Of a DNA stretch of 24,055 nucleotides, positions 15,065 through 20,941 are shown piece after piece. Each line of letters begins with the position of its first letter. Position 1 is the first letter of the stretch. This DNA comes from Spirochaetota bacterium (lineage in GTDB: Bacteria; Spirochaetota; UBA4802; JAFGJZ01), in NCBI GenBank assembly GCA_023396615.1, contig JAEWVM010000184.1, forward strand, positions 1 through 24,055. Reading direction: 5' to 3'. The position numbers and the translations under genes are program-made. The notes under the pieces are model-generated. The model ran no database searches, had not been told where the DNA came from, and saw only the letters and a program-made list of their open reading frames with translations.

Positions 15065-15088
15065 AAAGCGGTTTATGCCGCTTTTTTT
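15065..15088 (+). terminator. Rho-independent terminator of flgM
   Basis: AAAGCGG-TTTATG-CCGCTTT forms a perfect 7-bp stem with a 6-base loop and runs into seven T (15082-15088). It begins 26 bases after the flgM stop. Confidence 0.88.
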
Positions 15089-15089
15089 G

Positions 15090-15119
15090 TTGGAACAGAC
15101 TGAAACCTGTTTCAATAAT
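15090..15119 (+). promoter_or_regulatory. candidate promoter with palindromic operator for the Fe-ADH-like gene
   Basis: TTGGAA (15090-15095) and AATAAT (15114-15119) are spaced by 18 bases. The spacer is largely occupied by the palindrome TGAAAC-CT-GTTTCA (15101-15114), which overlaps the first base of the -10. This is the classic placement of a repressor site. It lies directly after the flgM terminator and 28 bases before the TTG start at 15147. Confidence 0.45.
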
Positions 15120-15134
15120 ATCTTCTAGACTCTC

Positions 15135-15140
15135 AGGCGG
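15135..15140 (+). promoter_or_regulatory. ribosome binding site for the TTG start at 15147
   Basis: AGGCGG six bases before the TTG. It supports a TTG start that yields the natural N-terminus of the Fe-ADH fold (DLIFPDFHLPTKLYI); there is no nearby ATG. Confidence 0.55.
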
Positions 15141-15146
15141 TACGGT

Positions 15147-16307
15147 TTGAGCGATTTGATTTTTCCTGACTTTCACCTCCCCACAAAACTTTACATCAGA
15201 CCCGATGTCTTAAGGAATTCCGGGGCTATACTTTCAGGCATGGGTTCACGTGCCGTCATCATCATAACTTCGGCCGATTTCGACAGACTCGAGAAGGTAC
15301 TTGAAATATTCATCAAGTCATTGAATTACGCCGGTATAGGCACTATCGTATTTGACGAAATTCCTACTGTAGCCAACACTGAATACATCGACTCAGCCGT
15401 GTTTTTTACAAAAAAAACCAACTGCGACCTTGTAATCGGTTTCGGAGGAACAGAATCCATCAATGCGGCCAAAGCTGTTGCGCTTCTTACAAATAACTAT
15501 CTTTTCTGTGAAGATCTTTATGAAAATCCGGAAGTTAAACCGCCTTTAAATTTTGTTACTATACCGTCAAATCCGCTTTACGGTCAGGAAATTCTTCCGA
15601 TGTTTATCGCCACCGATATTCATACCGGTGAAAAGAAAGTCTACCAGCATAATTATCTATATCCTCACGCGAGCATTATTGATCCGGGAATAGCCATCTA
15701 TACTTCTGATGAAACAACCGTTCAAACCGGAATGGCTTCCCTCGCCCTGTCTACAGAATCAATAATATCAAAAGTAACAAGTGAATTCACCAATACTTAT
15801 GCTCTAAAAAGCATAGATCTTTTATTCAAACATCTCGAAAATGCCTACAGAGATAATCATAATCCATCACTTCGTTATCCGATTTCGGTTGCTTCTGTTC
15901 TTTCAGGTACAGCTTTTTCTCTTTCTGCTCTTTCGGTTACAATGTCGGTATCATGCGCGATAGCTTCAAAAACCGCAAGTCCAATCGAAAAATGGATGGG
16001 ACTCATTCTCCCTCATGTCATGGAATTTAACCTGACATCATCACCTGGAAAGTATGTTCAGATGGCAAAAGTAATGGATGAAGATGTAAAGGAAATCACC
16101 GTAATTGAAGCCGCAATCAAGGCGATTGAGGGAGTCAGAAGAATCGGAATAAATCTGGACATTCCGCAAAGATTATCATCAGCAGGAATAACAAAAAATG
16201 AATTTAAGGCGATTGCAGAGATTGCAGTCAAATATCCTTTTATGGAAAATGCGCCGAGAGTTCTTAACAGTGATGAAATTGAAACAATACTTATAGCCGC
16301 TTATTAA
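15147..16307 (+). CDS. iron-type alcohol dehydrogenase fold protein, probable pseudoenzyme
   Basis: 386 residues, the usual length of group III Fe-ADHs, and colinear with them: N-terminal Rossmann-like half, then helical half with ILPHVMEFN. The catalytic features are altered. The NAD-binding GGGSxxDxxK appears as GGTESINAAK; the PTTAGTGSE loop as PSNPLYGQE; the helix usually written GxDALTHxxE (Asp and His metal ligands) as GMASLALSTE; and the VHxxAHP...PHG region carrying the other two His ligands as VSCAIASKTASPIEKW. So none of the four metal ligands is visible. TTG start with AGGCGG six bases upstream. It has its own candidate promoter after the flgM terminator and converges on cheW, overlapping its stop. 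It could be a regulatory or structural descendant; I would not annotate it as an active dehydrogenase. Confidence 0.85.
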   Translation: MSDLIFPDFHLPTKLYIRPDVLRNSGAILSGMGSRAVIIITSADFDRLEKVLEIFIKSLNYAGIGTIVFDEIPTVANTEYIDSAVFFTKKTNCDLVIGFGGTESINAAKAVALLTNNYLFCEDLYENPEVKPPLNFVTIPSNPLYGQEILPMFIATDIHTGEKKVYQHNYLYPHASIIDPGIAIYTSDETTVQTGMASLALSTESIISKVTSEFTNTYALKSIDLLFKHLENAYRDNHNPSLRYPISVASVLSGTAFSLSALSVTMSVSCAIASKTASPIEKWMGLILPHVMEFNLTSSPGKYVQMAKVMDEDVKEITVIEAAIKAIEGVRRIGINLDIPQRLSSAGITKNEFKAIAEIAVKYPFMENAPRVLNSDEIETILIAAY

Positions 16308-16316
16308 ACAGCGGCT
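16295..16316. terminator. inverted repeat at the convergent ends of the Fe-ADH-like gene and cheW
   Basis: AGCCGC (16295-16300), ten-base loop, GCGGCT (16311-16316). The arms encode the last residues of both proteins and the overlapping stop codons lie in the loop. There is no strong T-tract on either side (CTTATATTT follows on the plus strand), so a bidirectional terminator is plausible but not certain. Confidence 0.45.
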
Positions 16317-16792
16317 CTTATATTTCCGATAATACCAAGCTCATCATGCGAAAAAATCTGATTAATATCAAGAATTACCACAAAACCGCTTTCGACTTTA
16401 GCTATTCCGACGATATACTTGCCCGAAATTCCTTTTACAATCGGCGGCGCCTGTTCAATATCACGGCTGTCGACTTTAACAACATGGCTGACCGAATCAA
16501 TAGCCAGACCGACTTTCTTTCCGTTGATATCAACGACAATTGCCCTCATGTTAGAGGATTCCTGCTTATCGGAAATTCCAAAGCGCTTGCTCAAATCAAT
16601 TATGGGAATAACCTGACCGCGCAAGTCGATTACGCCTATGATAAAATCGGCTGATTTCGGAAGCTTTGTTATTTTGGGAAGCTTAAGAATTTCCTGAACC
16701 TTCAGAATTTCAATTCCGTATTCTTCAGATCCTATCTTAAAACATACAACCTGCATTGAAGATAAAGATGATTTTTCAGCCTTTTTAAACAT
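16304..16792 (-). CDS. cheW: chemotaxis coupling protein CheW
   Basis: 162 residues forming a complete CheW domain: VVCFKIGSEEYGIEILKVQE (15-34), ITKLPKSADFIIGVIDLRGQ (41-60), VIPIIDLSKRFG (61-72), then the second five-stranded subdomain with IVVDINGKKVGLAID and a closing ILDINQIFS. CheW links chemoreceptors to the CheA kinase in the cytoplasmic array. GGAAGAG lies four bases before the ATG. It has its own promoter at 16831-16859 and is not followed by other chemotaxis genes on its strand; it ends convergently against the Fe-ADH-like gene. cheR and cheD lie 5.5-7 kb upstream on the same strand. Confidence 0.95.
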   Translation of the reverse strand: MFKKAEKSSLSSMQVVCFKIGSEEYGIEILKVQEILKLPKITKLPKSADFIIGVIDLRGQVIPIIDLSKRFGISDKQESSNMRAIVVDINGKKVGLAIDSVSHVVKVDSRDIEQAPPIVKGISGKYIVGIAKVESGFVVILDINQIFSHDELGIIGNIRAAV

Positions 16793-16830
16793 ATGACTCT
16801 TCCTGCATTAATTGAAACATCAGAGGACTT

Positions 16831-16859
16831 AATATATTACCTTGAGAGTTTTTTTTCAA
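16831..16859 (-). promoter_or_regulatory. sigma-70-type promoter of cheW
   Basis: On the minus strand TTGAAA (16859-16854), 17-base spacer, TATATT (16836-16831): five of six matches to each consensus hexamer at ideal spacing. The transcript would start near 16824, about 30 bases before the cheW ATG. No sigma-28-like sequence is seen here. Confidence 0.65.
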
Positions 16860-16868
16860 GTACTATTT

Positions 16869-17594
16869 TTAGTCAAAAAATCTGCCGAAAATATAAAGCC
16901 CTGCTCCCGAAGTCAAAAGCAGAATTATTTTCGAAAAAATAGGCTCTCGTTTACGCATAAGAATATCAACTCCGCCGGCTATTATTCCAAGAAAAGCAAC
17001 AACAGCACCGCACGGCTGATAATGAGAACCTGAAATTTTGTAAACTGCAATACCGGCTCCGGCAGCAATAATAACATCAATTACATCAATCCATGATAAA
17101 TGCTTAGCTGAACTGAAACTTCCGAATAAAGGTTTTCTTTTACCTTCGACGAAATATTTTTCACGGGTCTGTTCAAGTTTTTTTCGCTTAACGGCATCTC
17201 TTATATCTTTGAAGGCATTAGATATACCGTAACAGTCACCAAACATGCTGATAACTTCTTTGTGAGGCAATGTGGCGATTAAGGATGCAAGCGGCTGAAA
17301 TTTATGAGAAAGGTTTCCGCTGCGGCCTGTGGCGAGATTTTTTTCTACTTCGATATTTCCTTTGGAAATTACCGAATAATATGCTATTCCGCCTTCGGAA
17401 GCGTCTTCAACATAAAGACGGATTTTTTTATCTTTGAGATTATAATCAACACGTACGTAAGATCCGTCCGTTCCATTAACATAAAAAGCTTTTTGATAGC
17501 CCCTTATTTCAGAAGGTCTGCGTTTCCAATAATCATTTCTGGCTTTTGTTTCCTCAACGACCTTGTTTTGATCCCGAAAGGTTTTACCCCGCAT
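16869..17594 (-). CDS. membrane-anchored protein of unknown family
   Basis: 241 residues. The first ~155 are hydrophilic with alternating beta-like stretches (AFYVNGTDGSYVRVDYNLKD, KKIRLYVEDASEGGIAYYSV), followed by a basic helical linker (DAVKRKKLEQTREKYF). The C-terminus has about three hydrophobic helices (roughly 168-186, 190-210 and 218-236), placing the soluble part at the inner membrane. No motif of a known family is recognised. The ATG at 17594 lies 26 bases beyond the T-tract of the terminator that follows the small basic peptide, leaving little room for a separate promoter, so expression may depend on read-through. Its own stop is about 10 bases before the cheW -35. Confidence 0.65.
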   Translation of the reverse strand: MRGKTFRDQNKVVEETKARNDYWKRRPSEIRGYQKAFYVNGTDGSYVRVDYNLKDKKIRLYVEDASEGGIAYYSVISKGNIEVEKNLATGRSGNLSHKFQPLASLIATLPHKEVISMFGDCYGISNAFKDIRDAVKRKKLEQTREKYFVEGKRKPLFGSFSSAKHLSWIDVIDVIIAAGAGIAVYKISGSHYQPCGAVVAFLGIIAGGVDILMRKREPIFSKIILLLTSGAGLYIFGRFFD

Positions 17595-17619
17595 AAGCCC
17601 CGCACTTAATTAATTTGAT

Positions 17620-17644
17620 AAAAAAACGGGAGACTTGCTCCCGT
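17620..17644 (-). terminator. strong Rho-independent terminator after the small basic peptide gene
   Basis: On the minus strand ACGGGAG-CAAGT-CTCCCGT is a perfect 7-bp GC-rich stem with a 5-base loop ending in a run of seven T (17626-17620). It begins three bases after the stop of the 29-residue peptide gene. Confidence 0.9.
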
Positions 17645-17647
17645 AAA

Positions 17648-17737
17648 TTACTTCTTCTTGTGTCTATTAAGTCTTCTTCTCTTTTTTCTTTTGTGATTAG
17701 CAATCTTTCTTCTTTTTTTCTTTTTACCGCAAGGCAT
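17648..17737 (-). CDS. AURKAIP1/COX24-type small basic ribosome-associated peptide
   Basis: A 29-residue gene: ATG at 17737 preceded by AAGGAG six bases upstream, TAA at 17650-17648. The product begins MPCGKKKKRRKIANHKRKKR and ends LNRHKKK; over half of the residues are Lys or Arg. This matches the bacterial AURKAIP1/COX24-domain peptides of Spirochaetes and Bacteroidetes (M-P-x-G-K-K-x-K-R-x-K-x-A-x-H-K-R-K-K-R-x-x-x-N-R-H-K-K-K). These are related to the mitochondrial small-subunit protein mS38 and are thought to bind the ribosome. It is followed three bases later by a strong terminator. The SPFH gene upstream ends 54 bases before the ATG. The homology is recognised from pattern and not tested by search. 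Confidence 0.85.
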   Translation of the reverse strand: MPCGKKKKRRKIANHKRKKRRRLNRHKKK

Positions 17738-17791
17738 AAATTCTCCTTATGTAAACATAATATCTTCGTAATTTCGGTTAAGGGAATAATA

Positions 17792-18685
17792 TCACTTAAA
17801 ATTGTCAATATCTTTTCTCGGCTCATTATTTTGCCCTGAAACAGCTTTGTTTTCATCAGCCAATAATGAGTCAATAAAACCGGCTGAATTTAAATCATAT
17901 AGCGCAGGATTAACTCCCCCCGAAAAATTCTTAAATATGAGATATTTCAACAAAGAAGGATTATCCTTTATTCTGGATGAAATTATGTCCAGTTCGTCAC
18001 CGAACTTCTTAAGTCTATACTCGGTCATATTTCTTTCGGAAGCTTCACGCTCTCGTGAAACAGCCGTAAATAATTCGGTCTTTTCAATTTCAGCGGCATA
18101 TCGCGAAACTTCCGCATAACGTTCATCTGAAGGAAATACAGGACTTCCTACCTCTATGGAAGAAACGGTGATTCCGCGGCCTTTCATAACCGATGAAATC
18201 TCTTCGGTAATTCTTGCGCTATGATCTTTCCAGACAGAAATGAATTTCTCGGATGAAAATGAAGATGAAAAATTTTCGTAAGATATTTTTTTAAGTATCA
18301 TTGAAGCTGAACGAACAAATTCAGCTTCTGCTATTTTCTGAGGCTCTGAACCGGCATTAAATGAAAATGCCGATATATCAAGCGAATAGGAAAAGGAAGC
18401 TATAGAACGGATTTTCAAATAATTGTCATCAAGTCTTTCGAGAGTCGGAAGAGGCGCCGAAAATTCGCAAACCGTTCTTCCCGAAAGCGGAAGTTTTCGG
18501 AAGACAAAATCTCCCGAAAAAGCCGCTTGAGTGCTGAAATGAAAACCGGGAAGATAAAGTTCCCTGCTTTTTTTTAATTCTAGTATTCCGATATATCCTG
18601 ATGAAACAAAAAAAGATCCTCGGTATGCAGAATACCCGAGATATATTACGAGTACAAGCATTATGAGTCTTTTAATTTTCCTCAT
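17792..18685 (-). CDS. SPFH/Band-7 (HflK-like) membrane protein
   Basis: 297 residues from the ATG at 18685, one base after the hfq stop (TGACATG), with GGAAG upstream. Frames extending to 18733 would add 16 residues inside hfq without a ribosome site. One N-terminal transmembrane helix (about 6-24) is followed by GYIGILELKKSRELYLPGFHF, the standard opening of SPFH domains (sheet then PGLHF). A later helical stretch with ERYAEVSRYAAEIEKTE and SREREASERNMTEYRL resembles the coiled-coil helix after the domain. Stomatin/HflK proteins form membrane cages that regulate proteases such as FtsH. In enterobacteria hfq is followed by hflX-hflK-hflC; here a single SPFH gene follows hfq. The rather divergent sequence keeps the exact subfamily open. 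Confidence 0.75.
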   Translation of the reverse strand: MRKIKRLIMLVLVIYLGYSAYRGSFFVSSGYIGILELKKSRELYLPGFHFSTQAAFSGDFVFRKLPLSGRTVCEFSAPLPTLERLDDNYLKIRSIASFSYSLDISAFSFNAGSEPQKIAEAEFVRSASMILKKISYENFSSSFSSEKFISVWKDHSARITEEISSVMKGRGITVSSIEVGSPVFPSDERYAEVSRYAAEIEKTELFTAVSREREASERNMTEYRLKKFGDELDIISSRIKDNPSLLKYLIFKNFSGGVNPALYDLNSAGFIDSLLADENKAVSGQNNEPRKDIDNFK

Positions 18686-18686
18686 G

Positions 18687-18923
18687 TCAGTCTTCCGCAG
18701 ACTCGCTGAGATGAATCGGCCGTGACGGAACAATAGTAGATATTGCGTGTTTATAAACCAAATTCTGCTTCTTATCTATTTCAAGAAGAACAGTAAAACT
18801 GTCGAAGCTTACAACTTTTCCCTGAAGCGGCACGCCGTTCGTAAGATATATAGTAAGATCAAGCTTTTCTTTTCTCGCGCAATTAAGATAAGCATCCTGA
18901 AGATTTTTTACCTGCTTGGTCAT
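18687..18923 (-). CDS. hfq: RNA chaperone Hfq
   Basis: 78 residues. The Sm1 motif lies in LTIYLTNGVPLQGKVVSFDS (23-42) and Sm2 is YKHAISTIVPSRP (57-69), including the KHAIS segment and Tyr57 of the RNA-binding surface. Hfq forms hexameric rings that pair small RNAs with mRNAs. The C-terminal tail is short (about nine residues after the core, acidic), as in many non-enteric Hfq. Variation from consensus includes LEIDKKQNL where the variable loop between Sm1 and Sm2 lies. GGAGG is four bases before the ATG. It follows miaA by 24 bases, the widely conserved miaA-hfq order. Confidence 0.96.
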   Translation of the reverse strand: MTKQVKNLQDAYLNCARKEKLDLTIYLTNGVPLQGKVVSFDSFTVLLEIDKKQNLVYKHAISTIVPSRPIHLSESAED

Positions 18924-18947
18924 CGAACCTCCTAACCGAACAAAGAA

Positions 18948-19862
18948 TTATTTTATAAATTCCGATACTTTTTCAGAAATCCCGCAATAATCGCGGAAAT
19001 CGAAAGGAAGATAATAATCCTTTCTTCTCATCCAAATGATCTGCTTTTTAGCATACCGCCGTGTGTCATGTTTAATCATTTCGACTGCATAGTCAAGTGA
19101 AAGTTCGCCTTTCAGATATTTAATAATCTGAGAGTAACCGATAGAATTCATTGAAGCGCATTTTTCATCATATCCCATTGAAAGGAGCTTAACAACCTCA
19201 TCAACAAAACCTTTCTCGACCATCTGATCAACCCGGCAATTAATTGAATCATAAAGTTTTTCTCTTTCAGCTTCTAGCCGGATAAAGAGAAAATCTCCTG
19301 AAATCCGCGGAGTCCTCTTTCCCCAATACTCGGAAATCCGTCTGCCCGAAGCTCTAAAGACTGAAAGAGCGCGTATAATTCTTTGCCAGTCATTTGAATG
19401 AATCTTTTTGGCGGCATCAGGATCTATTTCCATCAGCTCTTCATGCATGGAATCCCATCCCCTCAAACTTCCTTCGTTCTGAATCTCCTGAATGATTACA
19501 GAAGAAGCTTCGGGAGTAACAGAAAGACCTTCAAAAAACGCTTCAAGATACATTCCGCTGCCGCCGACAAAAAGAGGAATCTTTCCGCGCGAAAAAATAT
19601 CTTCTGATGCCGAAAAAGCATCCGCAACAAAGTCTGATGCCTTGTAAGGAAACGATGGATCAACAATATCTATTAAGTGGTGTTTGATTTTTTGAAGATC
19701 AGCCTTGTCCGGCTTGGAACTCCCAATATCAAGATAACGGTAAATCTGAATGGAATCGGCGGATACAATTTCGAATGTATCCGGAAAAATCTCGCATAAA
19801 TGCAGTGCAGCACGGCTCTTTCCGGATGCCGTAGCCCCGGAAAGAACTATTATCTTTCTCAT
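18948..19862 (-). CDS. miaA: tRNA dimethylallyltransferase
   Basis: 304 residues, normal length. MiaA transfers a dimethylallyl group to N6 of A37 in tRNAs that read U-starting codons. P-loop GATASGKS (9-16), IVSADSIQIYRYLDIGSSKP (33-52), HHLIDIVDP, FVGGSGMYLEAF, NDWQRIIRAL and the C-terminal YAKKQIIWMRR segment (tRNA and DMAPP site) are all present. The start ATG overlaps the rpoZ stop by one base. It lies within the yicC-remA-gmk-rpoZ-miaA-hfq run. Confidence 0.97.
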   Translation of the reverse strand: MRKIIVLSGATASGKSRAALHLCEIFPDTFEIVSADSIQIYRYLDIGSSKPDKADLQKIKHHLIDIVDPSFPYKASDFVADAFSASEDIFSRGKIPLFVGGSGMYLEAFFEGLSVTPEASSVIIQEIQNEGSLRGWDSMHEELMEIDPDAAKKIHSNDWQRIIRALSVFRASGRRISEYWGKRTPRISGDFLFIRLEAEREKLYDSINCRVDQMVEKGFVDEVVKLLSMGYDEKCASMNSIGYSQIIKYLKGELSLDYAVEMIKHDTRRYAKKQIIWMRRKDYYLPFDFRDYCGISEKVSEFIK

Positions 19863-20071
19863 TATTCTGAAACGGGCTTGTCCAGATTTTCAGCAATCTT
19901 TATCTTTTCATCAAAAATAAGTTTCAAAATAACCGGAACAGTTTTCCATGCCGGAAGGTTTTCAGGAAAATTATCGATCTTGTCCTTTTTATCAACAGCC
20001 ATCATTGATGCCTTGGTAAGAACGTATTTATTTCCTTTGAAAGACAAAAGCTTATCGAGAGGAAGAATCAT
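19862..20071 (-). CDS. rpoZ: RNA polymerase omega subunit, divergent
   Basis: 69 residues starting MILPLDKLLSFKGNKYVLTKASMMAV, matching the spirochaete-type omega N-terminus (M.PLE.LL.Y..N.YE.T..A...A), and ending with a helix VILKLIFDEKIKIAENLD equivalent to the omega C-terminal 'AL..i..gKi'. Omega assists folding and assembly of the beta' subunit. Position adds support: immediately after gmk with an ATGA overlap (20071-20068) and before miaA, as in the common gmk-rpoZ pair. The usual ARRA-like segment is weak (SMMAVDKKDKI), so this is a divergent member. Confidence 0.75.
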   Translation of the reverse strand: MILPLDKLLSFKGNKYVLTKASMMAVDKKDKIDNFPENLPAWKTVPVILKLIFDEKIKIAENLDKPVSE

Positions 20072-20673
20072 TTTAGGCCCCCTGCTAAATCATTAATTTT
20101 ATAAATCATCCGAGATGTTTTGATTTCTTCGGCACGCATAACTGAAAAGAAATCATTCTCCGCTGTTTCCAAAGAGTCATTGACAATAACATAATCATAT
20201 ATTCCGGCATAAGCAAGTTCAGCCGAAGCATTTTTGATTCTCAGATCTATGGTTTCCTGCGAATCCGTCGATCTTGAAAGCAGACGCCTTTTAAGCTCCT
20301 CCATTGAAGGCGGAACGATAAAAACGAATACACCCGCTATCTTTTCTCTTATGTTTTTTGCGCCCTGGACATCTATATCGAATAGAGGGATTTTTTCAGC
20401 GGCATGAATCCTGTCAACTTCTTTTTTGGACGTACCGTATAAATTGCCGTGAACTTCAGCCCATTCAAGAAATTCGTCATTTGCTATCATTTGCTCAAAT
20501 TCTTTGCGGTCTTTAAAATAATAGTTTATTCCGTCTTTCTCCCCTTCGCGAGGAGACCTGGTTGTCGTCGAAACCGAAAAAGAGAATCTTGGATCTTTTT
20601 TCATAATACGCGATATCAGAGTCGATTTTCCTGCTCCGCTCGGCGCGGAAATAATTACAGAAAATTTATTCAC
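20068..20673 (-). CDS. gmk: guanylate kinase
   Basis: Guanylate kinase phosphorylates GMP to GDP with ATP. I choose the GTG at 20673, with a perfect GGAGG six bases upstream (20680-20684). This gives a 201-residue protein beginning MNKFSVIISAPSGAGKST, with the P-loop in its usual place. Three ATGs at 20697-20689 would add eight residues (MMMLRRKA) that are untypical. Other signatures are TTTRSPREGEKDGINYYF, FLEWAEVHGNLYGTS and FDIDVQGAKNI, followed by IVPPSMEELKRRL. The gene overlaps remA by eight bases and rpoZ by four. Confidence 0.93.
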   Translation of the reverse strand: MNKFSVIISAPSGAGKSTLISRIMKKDPRFSFSVSTTTRSPREGEKDGINYYFKDRKEFEQMIANDEFLEWAEVHGNLYGTSKKEVDRIHAAEKIPLFDIDVQGAKNIREKIAGVFVFIVPPSMEELKRRLLSRSTDSQETIDLRIKNASAELAYAGIYDYVIVNDSLETAENDFFSVMRAEEIKTSRMIYKINDLAGGLK

Positions 20674-20929
20674 CGCTTTCCTCCGCAACATCATCATTGA
20701 ATCTTCCCGATATAGTCTCAGGCTGCATTGCTGTTAGAACAATATGATTGCTGTCCATGATTATTATCGCGCGCGTTTTGCGTCCATGAGTGGCATCTAT
20801 GAGCATATTGCCGTCTTTGGCTTCTTCTCTTATGCGTTTTCCCGATGCCGATTGAGGCGTAATGACGGCAATTACTCTTTCTGCCGAAACAGCATTACCG
20901 AATCCTATGTTAATTAGTCCTGACTTCAT
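20666..20929 (-). CDS. remA: RemA/DUF370 family protein
   Basis: 87 residues. The core ERVIAVITPQSASGKRIREE, then KDGNMLIDATHGRKTRAIII and MDSNHIVLTAMQPETISGRF, matches RemA/DUF370 throughout, including the MLIDAT.GR.TRA signature. RemA in Bacillus is a DNA-binding regulator of biofilm matrix genes; elsewhere the function is unknown. It lies between yicC and gmk, as in Firmicutes (yloC-remA-gmk-rpoZ). An extra acidic tail (NDDVAEESGE) overlaps the gmk ribosome site and start. GAGG is four bases before the ATG. Confidence 0.94.
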   Translation of the reverse strand: MKSGLINIGFGNAVSAERVIAVITPQSASGKRIREEAKDGNMLIDATHGRKTRAIIIMDSNHIVLTAMQPETISGRFNDDVAEESGE

Positions 20930-20941
20930 TCGACCTCTCAG

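Noticed and set aside
15147..16307. Straight annotation as a functional iron-containing alcohol dehydrogenase
   Set aside because: All four metal ligands and the GGGS nucleotide signature are absent at the expected positions.
17790..17815. TTGACA-like sequence before the small basic peptide gene as a -35
   Set aside because: It lies in the last codons of the SPFH gene (Asp-Asn-Phe-Lys-stop) and no acceptable -10 exists at 16-18 bases.
18686..18733. Longer N-terminus for the SPFH protein reading into hfq
   Set aside because: No ribosome site there, and Met at 18685 has GGAAG upstream and starts right before the membrane helix.
20674..20697. ATG-ATG-ATG start for gmk, eight residues longer
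   Set aside because: The GTG at 20673 has a perfect GGAGG at six bases and puts the P-loop at its normal distance; the extension MMMLRRKA is untypical of the family.
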